Source: Gemmatimonadota bacterium
Lineage (GTDB): Bacteria > Gemmatimonadota > Gemmatimonadetes > Longimicrobiales > Gaopeijiaceae
Direction of reading: 5' to 3'
NCBI GenBank assembly: GCA_003248075.1
Contig: QJYK01000336.1
Location: forward strand, 1 to 58,161
DNA length: 58,161 nucleotides
The position numbers and the translations under genes were made by a program. Within the stretch, counting starts at the first letter, position 1. The number at the start of each line of letters is the position of its first letter. Below, piece by piece: positions 50,278 through 58,161 of this stretch. The notes beneath the pieces are model-generated. The model was not told the DNA's origin. It worked only from the letters and a program-made list of their open reading frames with translations, and searched no databases.

Positions 50278-52662
50278 TCAGTCCGCGCCGCTCGCGTCGG
50301 TCCGGGGGCGCGCCCCGAGGACGACGGCGGCAGGGACCCGCTCCCTCCACGCCTCCATGCGCATCAGCAGGGGCGGCAGGAGCAGGAAGTCGGCGACCAG
50401 AGCCAGCACGATGGTCACCGCGGTGAGCTTGCCCATCCCGGCGTTCAGGTCGAACGCCGAGTAGGAGAGCACGCCGAAGCCGACGGCGAGCACGGCGGAC
50501 GTGAAGACCAGCGCGGACCCCACGGACGTGAACGCGTAGCGCACCGCATCCTCGGGTCGCATGCCCTGCTCGCGGCGCGCGCGCAGGTACTTGCTGATGA
50601 AGTGCACCGTGTCGTCCACGACGATCCCCATGGTCATCGCCACCACCACGGAGAGTCCGATGTTGACCCGTCCCACCAACAGCCCCCAGACCCCGAAGGC
50701 CATCACCGCGGGCACGATGTTCGGCAGCAGGGAGATCAGGCCGAAGCTCACCGAGCGGAGCGCGAGCACCAGCACCGCCGTCACCAGCAGGAACGCGAGC
50801 AGTGTGCCGCCCAACATGCCTCGGATGTTGCGCTGAGAGATGTGGCTGAACATCAGGCTCGTGCTCGACGCGGTGGCGTGCATCGACGGAGGCGCGTTGC
50901 CGCGCAGCCAGGCCTCACCCGCGCTGGCGAGCTCGCGCAGCTCCCGGGACGTCACATTGGCGATCGTCACGACGAAGCGCGTGGCGGACTTGTCCACGTC
51001 GATCTGGTTGTTCAGGTCCAGACCGTACGGGAGAGACAGCTCGTAGAGGAGCAGGTATTGTGCGGCGAGCTCGCGACTGTCCGGCACGCGGTAGAAGCCG
51101 GGATCGTCTCCGTTCATCGTACGGTTCAAGCGCTTCATCACCTGGCTGAACGCCGCCACGTGCTCCACGCCCGGCTGGCTCGCGTACCAACCGGCGAAGC
51201 GATCGATCGCGTCCAGGTACTCCGGCGACGCGATCCCCCCGCTCTCGCCGGACGACAGCGAGAATTCCAACGAGTAGATCCCCGTCAGATTCGCCGACGT
51301 GAAGTCGGTGTCGCGCCGAAATGCGACACGCTCGTCGAAGTAGTCCACGAAGTCGTCGTTCAGCTCGTTGAGCGGGACGAGCGCGGCCAACGCCATCGCC
51401 GCGAGCCCCGATCCGGCCAGCAGCAGGCCTCGGCGCGCGACTACGAAGTCACCGACGCGCTCCATCCAGCCCCTGCGCGCCCGCACCTGAGCGACGGCAC
51501 GCACCCGCACCGGCAGCACCGCCATGAGCGCCGGGAGCGTCAGTACGGCATAAGCGAGCGCGGCGGCGACTCCCAGGGCCGTGATGTTCCCGAGGTCGTG
51601 GAACGGCGGCGCATCACTGAAGTTCATGCTCAGGAAGCCGATGGCCGTCGTGAGGCTCGTGAGGAACACCGGCTGCATGTTCACCCTCAGGCTTTCGACG
51701 ATGGCCTCGTGCTTCGACATCCCACGCCTCATCGCCTGGAGCATGGCCACGAGGATGTGGACGCTGTCGGCCACCGCGAGCGTCATGATCATGGTGGGCG
51801 CGCTCGCCGAGGGCGGCGTAAGCAAGATACCCGCGTAACCGGCGAGCCCCATCGCCGTCGCCACCGAGGCGGCGATGACGAACAGGGTGGACATCGTGCC
51901 GCTCACGGACCGGAGCAGCCCGAGCAGGGCCAGCGCGATCGCTAGATACATGAGCGGGACCAGCGTGGTCATGTCGTGCTCGGCCTCCTCGGCGAAGGAG
52001 TTCGAGAGCATGGCCGTGCCGGTGAGGTGGGTCCCGATGCCCGGATGGGCTTCCTCGATCCCGGCCGCGAGGACGCGGGCGTATGCCACGGCCTCGCTCA
52101 TCTCGTCGGGAGACACCTCGGGGAATTGCAGGGTGACGTTCACGCCTGTCACCCGACCGTCCTCCGAGGCGAGCCGCCCGACCAGGAGGGGCTCGTCGAG
52201 GGCGACCTCACGGGCGCGGGTCAGCGCCGCCGGATCCGCGTCCCGGGCGCCCCGGACGAGGTCGGTGACGAGCAGCTCGTCCCCCCGGGCTTCGGTATGC
52301 TGCCAGTTGGTGACCGCATCGACGCGCAGTGCGTACGGGATCAGCCACGCCCCCTCGACGAGATCCTCGACCGCGGCGAGCGACTCGGCCGAGAAGGCGT
52401 CGCCGCTCTCGGGGGCCACGACGATGAGGATGTTGTCGTTCTTCGTGTAGACGTTCTGGAGGGTCTCGAACGCCTTCAGCTGCGGGTTGTGGGCTCCGAA
52501 GAACGCCCGGTAGTCGTTGGAGAACCCCAGGAAGCGCGCTCCGGCCGCGCTTCCCGCGATCGCCACCAAGGACCCCAGGAGGATCGGCCAGCGCCAACGG
52601 ACCACCCATCGTCCCCAGGCGACCGCCCTCCCCATTTCCCCATTTCCGTTCACCGTTTCCAT
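50278..52662 (-). CDS. RND superfamily exporter (MMPL/HpnN type)
   Basis: 794 residues from an ATG at 52662, with GGAGGAG upstream. It has the RND duplication: a first membrane helix ('WRWPILLGSLVAIAGSAAGA'), a periplasmic loop with 'NDYRAFFGAHNPQLKAFETL', then five helices ('IALALLGLLRSVSGTM', 'AVADSVHILVAMLQAMRRGMSKHEA'). The second half mirrors this ('FLLVTAVLVLALRSVSFGLIS', 'MTMGIVVDDTVHFISKYLRARREQGM'). The 'D(S/T)VH' motifs in helix 4 and 10 are typical of hydrophobe/lipid exporters rather than drug RND pumps. It is driven by the proton gradient. A TetR operator lies 43-58 bases upstream. Confidence 0.93.
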   Translation of the reverse strand: METVNGNGEMGRAVAWGRWVVRWRWPILLGSLVAIAGSAAGARFLGFSNDYRAFFGAHNPQLKAFETLQNVYTKNDNILIVVAPESGDAFSAESLAAVEDLVEGAWLIPYALRVDAVTNWQHTEARGDELLVTDLVRGARDADPAALTRAREVALDEPLLVGRLASEDGRVTGVNVTLQFPEVSPDEMSEAVAYARVLAAGIEEAHPGIGTHLTGTAMLSNSFAEEAEHDMTTLVPLMYLAIALALLGLLRSVSGTMSTLFVIAASVATAMGLAGYAGILLTPPSASAPTMIMTLAVADSVHILVAMLQAMRRGMSKHEAIVESLRVNMQPVFLTSLTTAIGFLSMNFSDAPPFHDLGNITALGVAAALAYAVLTLPALMAVLPVRVRAVAQVRARRGWMERVGDFVVARRGLLLAGSGLAAMALAALVPLNELNDDFVDYFDERVAFRRDTDFTSANLTGIYSLEFSLSSGESGGIASPEYLDAIDRFAGWYASQPGVEHVAAFSQVMKRLNRTMNGDDPGFYRVPDSRELAAQYLLLYELSLPYGLDLNNQIDVDKSATRFVVTIANVTSRELRELASAGEAWLRGNAPPSMHATASSTSLMFSHISQRNIRGMLGGTLLAFLLVTAVLVLALRSVSFGLISLLPNIVPAVMAFGVWGLLVGRVNIGLSVVVAMTMGIVVDDTVHFISKYLRARREQGMRPEDAVRYAFTSVGSALVFTSAVLAVGFGVLSYSAFDLNAGMGKLTAVTIVLALVADFLLLPPLLMRMEAWRERVPAAVVLGARPRTDASGAD

Positions 52663-52704
52663 CCAGGCTCCTCCGCCCCCAGGGCGTCGCTGAAGCGAAA
52701 CATG

Positions 52705-52720
52705 CCTACCGGTTGGTAGG
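52705..52720. promoter_or_regulatory. TetR-type operator before RND operon
   Basis: CCTACC (52705-52710), GGTT, GGTAGG (52715-52720) form a perfect inverted repeat, and flanking bases 52702-52703 and 52722-52723 (AT/AT) extend it. It lies between the TetR stop and the RND start. The half-site resembles the one at 53422-53439 (ATACCGACCAGTAT versus CTACCGGTTGGTAG), so the same repressor probably binds both. Confidence 0.65.
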
Positions 52721-52747
52721 TATTACGGTAAAACAAAAAACCGGAGC

Positions 52748-53374
52748 TCACGCCGTGGCGCCGGCCACGGGGCGTGCGGGCCTCAGGCCCTCGACCAGCT
52801 CGCCCAGCACGCCCAGGACCGCCGCCGCCTGAGCCCGGTCTTGAAGGCTCTTGGCCACCCCGGCCATCCCTTCCCAGCTCGCGATCAGGAACAGCGCCGT
52901 GGCCTCCGGATCGACGTCGGCGCGAACGCTTCCCTGCACCTGGCCGCGTCTGAGCGCATCGGCGATGGACCCGCGCCACTCCTCCATGATCGACTCGAGC
53001 CGGACGCGGAAGCCCTCGTCCACCCCCGACATCTCCTGGGTGAGGTTGTTGAGCGGGCAACCGAACAGAATCACGTCCTCGGGCATCTCGTCCAGGATCG
53101 CCGTCATCACGCGCTTGAGAGCCGTGACGGGGTCCGTTGTGTCCTCGAAGTGCGCTCTCCAACGCTCCAGCATCCACGGACGGACGATCTCGTCCACGAC
53201 CGCGTACCCGAGCTCCGTCTTGTTGCGGAAGTGATGATAGAGCGCGCCCTTCGTGACGCCGGTCCGCTCCAGGATGGCTTCGAGGCCCGTAGCTTGGAAG
53301 CCGTGCCGGTACATCTCGTGGAACGCGGCCTCCAGGATCTCCTGGCGGGTCCGGTCTGGATCTCTGCGCACCAT
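52748..53374 (-). CDS. TetR/AcrR-family repressor of the export operon
   Basis: 208 residues from the ATG at 53374. The helix-turn-helix reads 'RTRQEILEAAFHEMYRHGFQATGLEAILERTGVTKGALYHHF', a textbook TetR N-domain. The C-domain has 'DVILFGCPLNNLTQEMSG', common in regulators of RND pumps and lipid metabolism. It is transcribed in the same direction as the RND gene, 85 bases upstream of it. Palindromes lie both before it (53422-53439) and before the RND gene (52705-52720), implying autoregulation and control of the exporter. The ligand is likely the exported hydrophobic compound. Confidence 0.93.
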   Translation of the reverse strand: MVRRDPDRTRQEILEAAFHEMYRHGFQATGLEAILERTGVTKGALYHHFRNKTELGYAVVDEIVRPWMLERWRAHFEDTTDPVTALKRVMTAILDEMPEDVILFGCPLNNLTQEMSGVDEGFRVRLESIMEEWRGSIADALRRGQVQGSVRADVDPEATALFLIASWEGMAGVAKSLQDRAQAAAVLGVLGELVEGLRPARPVAGATA

Positions 53375-53421
53375 GGAAGTCCTCGTGGGTCCGGATCGAA
53401 ACGGCGGTCGAAGCCGCGGAG

Positions 53422-53439
53422 ACATACCGACCAGTATGT
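53422..53439. promoter_or_regulatory. TetR-type operator before its own gene
   Basis: ACATAC (53422-53427), CGACCA, GTATGT (53434-53439) form a perfect inverted repeat 47 bases upstream of the TetR ATG. It is in the 137-base gap between the upstream barrel gene and tetR. Its inner bases (TACCGACCAGTA) match the 52705-52720 site in character. Confidence 0.65.
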
Positions 53440-53511
53440 ATCATGCCTGGCTCCGCGTCAACCCCCTTCCGTGGAAGCCGCCCCGGGACCCCGAGGCGCC
53501 CCCGGGGATGG

Positions 53512-54732
53512 TCAGAAGGAGCGGGTCAGGGACAGGGATGCGAAGTCGTCACGACGGAGCCCATAGAGGGGATCTCCCAGAACCGCACCCCAGTAGCCCC
53601 GGAGCTCGAGGTCGACGGCCCATCCCCGAGCCACGCGTCTGTGTGCCTTGGCCAGGTGCACGCCACCGCCCGAGTCCTGGTCGAGCATGAGTCCCACGCG
53701 GAGCGACGTGTCCGACGGGTCGTTGAGAACGAGGCGGGCGCCGACATAGACATCGTCCTGGAACGGCGTCGGTGCACCCCGGCCGCGGTCGTCGTAATGG
53801 TACTCGGCGACGAGCGCGAGGTCCGCCGCGCTTCCGAGCATCCGGCGTGTCGTCCGCTCGAGGCCGCCGACCATCGCCCAGTAGCGGCCATCCGGAAGCC
53901 CGCCACGGGTGAGCGCCTCGAGCCTCCACGACCACGGCCCCGGGGCGTAGCGCGCCTCGAGCGCAAGCTGGTCGATCTGTTCGTAGCGTGGCACCGCCGT
54001 CGGCTGTCCGGCGCGCTCGTCGACCCTGAAGACCGGGTCGCGGCTGGTGCCCCGGAACGCGGACACGGCGACGTCCAGTCCGTCCGCGCCCCGGCTCCAC
54101 CGTGCGGCGAGGTCCACGTGATGACGCCCGGCTCGTGATGCGTGCTCCGCCTCGGATGCCACGGGCAACGAGCCCCTCAGTCGACCCTCGCCCCCCGGAT
54201 ACCTCCGCTCGCGGAAGCCCGGGAGGACGTACAGGTCGAGCCGCCCCCAAGTTCGAAGGAGGGCCAGATCCACCATCGGCTGTCCCAGCTTCTCCTTCCG
54301 GTTGGGCCTCTCGACCAGGTCCCTCTGGTTGACGATGTCGACCAGGTGCTGCGACTCAGCGACGCCCCAGAACACCCGGCCGATCCCCACCCGGATCTCC
54401 GTCGCAGCCCACGACCTCTCCCAGATCATCGCACGCACGTCGACGTGCCTCCGGACCCCGTCGCCCTCGTCCCAGCGGAGGAGCGGCTCCAGCGTGAGGG
54501 ACTGGGTCCCATCGCCCCATCCGACGCGCACGGACGGCCTCAGCGTGACGGAGAGATCGTGCCGCACCTGCCCCGGCAGGAGCGGGGGCTCGAGGAAGCC
54601 CCGCGTCTGCACCCTGGCCAAGCCGTGGATGGAGGTCTGCGCCGCGAGCGGCATGGCAGCGCCAATCGCCAGGGCGCAGGCCAAGGCCACCCGTGTCCGC
54701 CACCACCGCCACGACACTCCCCGGACGTCCAT
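53512..54732 (-). CDS. Outer-membrane beta-barrel, paralog of the RND-operon barrel
   Basis: 406 residues from the ATG at 54732 (GGAGG six bases upstream; a GTG at 54738 is in frame). A signal peptide ('VALACALAIGAAMPLAAQ') precedes a barrel that follows the 48165-49379 protein segment by segment: 'IRVGIGRVFWGVAESQHLVDIVNQRDL', 'LDLYVLPGFRERRYPG', 'FRGTSRDPVFRV', 'PTPFQDDVYVGARL' and a terminal 'RDDFASLSLTRSF'. It ends in Phe as outer-membrane proteins do. It precedes the TetR gene and may be an alternative exit partner for the RND system. No operator is visible immediately upstream of it. Confidence 0.85.
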   Translation of the reverse strand: MDVRGVSWRWWRTRVALACALAIGAAMPLAAQTSIHGLARVQTRGFLEPPLLPGQVRHDLSVTLRPSVRVGWGDGTQSLTLEPLLRWDEGDGVRRHVDVRAMIWERSWAATEIRVGIGRVFWGVAESQHLVDIVNQRDLVERPNRKEKLGQPMVDLALLRTWGRLDLYVLPGFRERRYPGGEGRLRGSLPVASEAEHASRAGRHHVDLAARWSRGADGLDVAVSAFRGTSRDPVFRVDERAGQPTAVPRYEQIDQLALEARYAPGPWSWRLEALTRGGLPDGRYWAMVGGLERTTRRMLGSAADLALVAEYHYDDRGRGAPTPFQDDVYVGARLVLNDPSDTSLRVGLMLDQDSGGGVHLAKAHRRVARGWAVDLELRGYWGAVLGDPLYGLRRDDFASLSLTRSF

Positions 54733-54882
54733 CTCCACCCTCCATCCCAGCTCATCGTCCGCGCATGCAGCCCGGCGTCCTCCGGGGCCCGCCGGTGCCT
54801 CCAGGGGCTCAGCCCGCGCCCTCTCAAAGGATGACCGGAAACGATGGCGCGGCGGCTCGGCGGCGCCGCGCCCGGGGTGGCC

Positions 54883-55326
54883 TCAGCCCGTCGGCTCGAG
54901 GAATCGCTCCTTCACCGCGTCCGCCACGCGGCGCGGTCGCCGGGTGTGTGCATCGAGCGCACACCAGATGGTGCGACCCCGGGCGAGGACCTTCTGGTCC
55001 CGCGCCCGCACGATCTCGGTGCGTCGGTGGCTCGTGGCGCCGGTCCATGCCTCCACCCAGGTTCGGGCCACGATCTCCTCCCCGGGAAGCGCCGGCGCGT
55101 CGTAGTCGACCTCGTGCCGCACGGCCACCCATACCAGCTCGTTGCTCTGTTCGGGGGAAGCCGCCGCGCGCCAGTGCGCCGCCGCCACCTCCTGGATCCA
55201 GCGGACGTAGGCGACGTTGTTCGCATGCCCCAGCTCGTCGATGTCCGCCCCCTCCACCACGAACCGCCACTCGTACCGTTGCGGTCGCGTCTCGTCCGCG
55301 TCGCTCCCGGGCCGAGGCAGGGTCAC
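54883..55326 (-). CDS. Acyl-CoA thioesterase (4HBT hotdog fold)
   Basis: 147 residues from a GTG at 55326 that overlaps the MscS stop (GTGA). 'RYEWRFVVEGADIDELGHANNVAYVRWIQEVAAAHW' has the hotdog hairpin and catalytic helix with the Asp and Asn of the YbgC/FadM type. 'RHEVDYDAPALPGEEIVARTW' and 'RRTEIVRARDQKVLARGRTIWC' are the following strands. It hydrolyses acyl-CoA thioesters in the cytoplasm. The longer open frame upstream overlaps MscS and is a shadow. Confidence 0.9.
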   Translation of the reverse strand: MTLPRPGSDADETRPQRYEWRFVVEGADIDELGHANNVAYVRWIQEVAAAHWRAAASPEQSNELVWVAVRHEVDYDAPALPGEEIVARTWVEAWTGATSHRRTEIVRARDQKVLARGRTIWCALDAHTRRPRRVADAVKERFLEPTG

Positions 55327-56141
55327 GCGCCCACCCGGTGCAGGTGCACGTCTCGCTGCGGGAAGGGAATCGAGCACCCGGCAGACTCGAGCCGCTCCTT
55401 GAGCGCACGTGTGAGGTCCCATCGCGTGCTCCAATAGTCCTCCCGTCCCACCCAGGGGCGCACCACCAGGTTCACGGAGGAGTCCGCGAGCTCGTGGACC
55501 GCGACCACGGGGGCGGGGTCGGCCAGAACCCGGGCGTCGGCGGTGACCACATCCATGCAGGTGCGAACGGCCACGCCCAGGTCGTCGTCGTAGCCCACGC
55601 CCACCACCAGGTCGATCCGGCGCGTCTGGTTGGCCGAGAAGTTCTTGATGGTCTGCCCAAAGACGCCCGAGTTGGGGACGCGGATCTCGACGTTGTCCGG
55701 CGTGGCGAGAACGCAAGCGAAGATCCCGACCTCACGCACGGTGCCGCTCGAACCCCCGACCTCCACGAGGTCGCCGACGCGGAACGGCCGGAACGTGAGC
55801 AGCATGATGCCGGCGGCGAAGTTCGAGAAGGTGCCCTGGAAGGCCAGCGCGATCGCCAGGCCTGCGGCGCCCAGCACCGCGACGAACGATGCCGTGCTGA
55901 CGCCGAGCGTCGTCACCGCGGCGACCCCTACCAGCGCGATGAGCGTCAGTCGAACCATCCCGGCCACGAACGGAACCAGGATCGGGTCGACGTTCGTCCG
56001 ACCCAGCGCCCGGCGCGTGAGGCCCCTCGTCCAGTTCGCGAACATCCATCCGAAGACGAGCACGGCGGCGGCGCCACCGACCCTGGGTGCCCAAGCGGCC
56101 ACCGAGCTCAAGACGAGCTGCGTGAAGCTGTCCAGATCCAT
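55323..56141 (-). CDS. mscS: Small-conductance mechanosensitive channel, MscS family
   Basis: 272 residues from the ATG at 56141. Three helices are visible: 'RVGGAAAVLVFGWMFANW', 'MVRLTLIALVGVAAVTTLGV' and the pore-lining 'FVAVLGAAGLAIALAFQGTFSNFAAGIMLLTF', rich in Gly and Ala as in E. coli MscS. The following 'RPFRVGDLVEVGGSSGTV' and 'PNSGVFGQTIKNFSANQTRRIDLVVGVGY' make up the beta domain. It opens under membrane tension at osmotic downshock. It is translationally coupled to the thioesterase gene. Confidence 0.95.
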   Translation of the reverse strand: MDLDSFTQLVLSSVAAWAPRVGGAAAVLVFGWMFANWTRGLTRRALGRTNVDPILVPFVAGMVRLTLIALVGVAAVTTLGVSTASFVAVLGAAGLAIALAFQGTFSNFAAGIMLLTFRPFRVGDLVEVGGSSGTVREVGIFACVLATPDNVEIRVPNSGVFGQTIKNFSANQTRRIDLVVGVGYDDDLGVAVRTCMDVVTADARVLADPAPVVAVHELADSSVNLVVRPWVGREDYWSTRWDLTRALKERLESAGCSIPFPQRDVHLHRVGA

Positions 56142-56310
56142 CCTCTCCGTCCCCCGGTTCGGGTAATCCGGCGCGCGGGGCCCGGGCGCCGACGCGTACC
56201 GCCTACGCCTCTGCGGCCTCGAGGGTCCGGGGTCCTCGCAGACACCCTTGCCCCACCGGGCGCCCTCTCCTATCCGTGCCCACCCGCGCCCCGCTTCCAA
56301 CCCGGTCCGA

Positions 56311-57108
56311 ATGCCCCGAATGTGTCCGAATCCACGCGTCGTCGCGTCGACCCTGGCCGTCGCGCTCTCGGTGGCCGCGCCCGTCGAGGGGCAAGCCATC
56401 CTCAACGTGGAGCGGCTGCAGGTCGACACGCGGGAGGGCTTCAGCGGCACGGCAACAGCGGCCGGCAGCTACGCGGCGGGCAACACCGACGTGCTTCAGC
56501 TGGACGCGGCGCTCGGGGCGGCGTACCGGGGGGCCCGCCACTGGCCTCGCCTCTTCGCGGGCGGAGAGCTGCTCCGGAGTGGGAACGGTCGGATCGTCGA
56601 CAACCGATTCGCGCATCTGCGCTACGGCTATCTGTTCTCACCTCGGGTACGGTCGTTCCACTTCGTGCAGGTGCAGTCGAACAACAACCTGCTGGTGGCC
56701 TGGCGGGTCCTGGTGGGAACGGGCCTGCGTCGGCGTATCTCGATGGCCGACCGGCTGACCCTCGAGCTCGGCTCGGGGCCCATGCTCGAGCGTGAGCGCC
56801 TGGATCGCGATCGGGTCGGGTCGGGAGTCCCGCTGCAGACGAGCGTCGTGCGCCTCGCGACCGTCGGAGTCGTCCGCTGGCAGGTGGGCGCCGACGTCAC
56901 GTTGCTGAACGTGGCCTACCACCAGCCGGCCGTCGGCGCCTTCGGCGACTTCCGGCTTCTGGACGACCTCACGCTGTCATCGCGGCTGGGCCGGGGGCTC
57001 TCGGTGGACGTGACGCTCAACTGGCGTCACGACAGCCGGCCGCCGCCGGAGGTGGACGGCGACGATGTGCGCCTCAGAGTGGGATTGGCCCTGGGCTGGG
57101 GTCCCTGA
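56311..57108 (+). CDS. DUF481-like outer-membrane protein
   Basis: 265 residues from the ATG at 56311 (a second ATG at 56320 is possible). A signal peptide ends near 'VAAPVEGQ'. The body is a beta-barrel rich in alternating strands: 'GFSGTATAAGSYAAGNTDVLQLDAAL', 'FAHLRYGYLFSPRVRSFHFVQVQSNNNLLVAWRVLVGTGLR' and 'RVGLALGWGP'. The 'GN(T/S)D' opening and the FxQxQ segment are seen in DUF481 proteins. Function unknown. It converges with the small minus-strand gene, with a gap of 32 bases; the 169-base gap upstream (56142-56310) shows no clear promoter. Confidence 0.82.
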   Translation: MPRMCPNPRVVASTLAVALSVAAPVEGQAILNVERLQVDTREGFSGTATAAGSYAAGNTDVLQLDAALGAAYRGARHWPRLFAGGELLRSGNGRIVDNRFAHLRYGYLFSPRVRSFHFVQVQSNNNLLVAWRVLVGTGLRRRISMADRLTLELGSGPMLERERLDRDRVGSGVPLQTSVVRLATVGVVRWQVGADVTLLNVAYHQPAVGAFGDFRLLDDLTLSSRLGRGLSVDVTLNWRHDSRPPPEVDGDDVRLRVGLALGWGP

Positions 57109-57140
57109 TCGATCTCGTCGATCGCGAGCATCAACCACTG

Positions 57141-57680
57141 TCAACGCACCCCAACGGATAACCCGAACACAACCCGAGCGGCAGGGATGGAGGACCGGGT
57201 CGACGACGTGTCCCCGGGCCAGTTGACCGGCTCCCATTGCTCGCCACGGACCGAGAGCCCGACGATCACTCCGATCGGGACACTGACGACTCCTCCTACG
57301 AGCGCACCGGTGATGAAGGCCCCACCCGCATCAAGACAACCCAACGGCTGGTCGTTACAGGTGTCGTTGTCCAGGAAGAGCGACACAGTCCCCAGTGCGA
57401 GTGCGCCGACGGCTGTCGTGATCAAGAAGTTCCTTCCAAAGCGTCGCCGCTCGCCCAAGCTCCGCTCCACCGTACTCACGTGCTCCCGTAGGACTCGGCG
57501 CTCTCCCCTATCGTTCTCGATTTGAACGCTGCTCGGAGTGATCCCGATGAGCGTGGCCGTGACTCGTTCACCATCGGTCGTGCGGATGCGGATACGTTCG
57601 CCGATCTCCGCGGACTGCGCGGCAGCCACGACAGGCACGATACATAGCGCCCAACCCAACACCATCTGATGGGTCCTCAT
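57141..57680 (-). CDS. Hypothetical signal-peptide protein with SH3-like and Gly-rich membrane segments
   Basis: 179 residues. A signal peptide ('MVLGWALCIVPVVAAAQ') is followed by a small beta domain ('GERIRIRTTDGERVTATLIGITPSSVQIE') that looks like an SH3-type or LSm-like barrel. Two hydrophobic Gly-rich segments then follow: 'NFLITTAVGALALGTVSLFL' and 'GAFITGALVGGVVSVPIGVIVGLSV'. A Cys pair in 'DNDTCNDQPLGCLDAG' may form a disulfide. Proteins of this layout are common in Gemmatimonadota, but I know of no function. Confidence 0.72.
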   Translation of the reverse strand: MRTHQMVLGWALCIVPVVAAAQSAEIGERIRIRTTDGERVTATLIGITPSSVQIENDRGERRVLREHVSTVERSLGERRRFGRNFLITTAVGALALGTVSLFLDNDTCNDQPLGCLDAGGAFITGALVGGVVSVPIGVIVGLSVRGEQWEPVNWPGDTSSTRSSIPAARVVFGLSVGVR

Positions 57681-57750
57681 ACTCCTCCCGTTTCGCGCCT
57701 GCCTATGACGTCACTGTCAGGAGAAGTCGCAGCCGACTCGCCGCTGACTT

Positions 57751-58161
57751 CTACGTATCGCTATCGTCGACAGCTTCGTCCAGCCTCGCGACGGCCGCGG
57801 CCCACTCGCCTTGGAGGCCCAGCTCAACGACCCACCGCTCCAGATACGGTCGGTCCAGGTGGGACCAGGTGCGGGATGCGAGTTGAGCCACGTCACGTCT
57901 CTGGAGCGCGGAGTCCCCTCGCTGACTCCACTCCATCTTCGCGATCAACACATCCTCGACGCTCGCCACAGTCAGATGCACACCCAGGAGTGATATCGAC
58001 CGGCGCCGGGAGAATTCCTCTCGGCTGTAGGCTCGGTCGCGCCGAACGATGAAGTCGGCTTTCCAGCCCGACTCAGGCTCGATCGTGTTGAACTGCCCAC
58101 GGTGCCGCCAGGCCTCAAGGGCCGCATCGCGATCCACGTACCAACCGGCCGCCAGCAATCC
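57751..58161 (-). CDS. Nucleotidyltransferase-like (AbiEii/DUF6036-type) protein, C-terminal part, cut by right edge
   Basis: The frame is open to the window edge, so the N-terminus is missing; about 136 residues remain. 'GWYVDRDAALEAWRHRGQFNTIEPESGWKADFIVR' resembles the second part of the minimal nucleotidyltransferase fold, where the acidic 'KADxI' residue sits. 'LGVHLTVASVEDVLIAKMEWSQRG' and 'QRRDVAQLA' are the helical section typical of AbiEii-like and related proteins. The catalytic GS motif would be off the window. Whether it is a toxin is unknown. Confidence 0.6.
   Translation of the reverse strand, partial: GLLAAGWYVDRDAALEAWRHRGQFNTIEPESGWKADFIVRRDRAYSREEFSRRRSISLLGVHLTVASVEDVLIAKMEWSQRGDSALQRRDVAQLASRTWSHLDRPYLERWVVELGLQGEWAAAVARLDEAVDDSDT

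Noticed and set aside
1-58161. tRNA, rRNA, CRISPR arrays, insertion sequences or prophage
   Set aside because: Gaps are short and no cloverleaf, spaced direct repeats, transposase or phage structural genes were seen on reading both strands.

Overview
The window is a GC-rich (high-GC third positions throughout), gene-dense bacterial chromosome segment with many GTG/TTG starts and ATGA/GTGA gene overlaps. The gene content (DUF5916 outer-membrane protein, DUF4159/DUF4175 with a MoxR-VWA operon, three PadR plus ADOP-type permease modules, lipoproteins with a TonB-plug-like tail, WD40-like amidohydrolase) is most typical of Gemmatimonadota; Acidobacteriota is the next best fit. This is an inference from gene families, not from a marker gene. 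No rRNA, tRNA, CRISPR array, insertion sequence or phage is visible. No gap between genes exceeds about 300 bases.

Layout. (1) 1-1471, minus: a DUF5916 protein cut by the left edge and a small membrane-associated protein. (2) 1704-17026, plus: a nine-gene, roughly 15 kb operon coupled by overlaps: DUF4159, VWA/amidotransferase-like membrane protein, degenerate caspase-like protein, TPR lipoprotein with a gluzincin HExxH site, second DUF4159, MoxR AAA+ ATPase, DUF58, BatA-like VWA membrane protein, and a very large DUF4175 coiled-coil protein. The MoxR gene lacks about 24 codons between Walker B and sensor 1. (3) 17037-22652, minus: ferritin, then a potassium locus (KdpE-like regulator, KdpD-like kinase, a 45-residue membrane peptide, a small soluble protein, TrkH, TrkA), and upstream of these a lipoprotein. 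(4) 22811-25615, plus: EttA-type ABC-F protein and a pair of pilin-like single-span proteins.

(5) 25617-40629: three ADOP-family permeases, each beside its own PadR repressor, plus an orphan PadR, a secreted helical-repeat protein, an ankyrin protein, and a 1017-residue fusion of an APH-like kinase, an M23 peptidase-like domain and a class III aminotransferase (kinase/phospho-lyase logic). Inverted repeats lie upstream of two of the PadR genes. (6) 40633-48145: alpha/beta hydrolase and outer-membrane barrel (minus), then three secreted proteins on plus: TolB-like/amidohydrolase fusion, Asp-box propeller, and D-aminoacylase-like lipoprotein, which looks like a peptide or amide scavenging set.

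(7) 48165-54732, minus: a TetR-controlled envelope export operon (TetR, MMPL-type RND, LolA-like protein, beta-barrel) with matching TetR-type palindromes before the regulator and before the RND gene, and a second paralogous barrel just upstream. (8) 54883-58161: thioesterase and MscS channel (overlapping), DUF481 barrel, a small signal-peptide protein and a nucleotidyltransferase-like gene cut by the right edge.

The strongest candidates for something new are the expanded MoxR-VWA operon with its pseudo-caspase and metalloprotease partners, the internal deletion in its ATPase, the Kdp-type sensor pair wired to Trk with two small extra proteins, and the tri-domain kinase/peptidase/aminotransferase.
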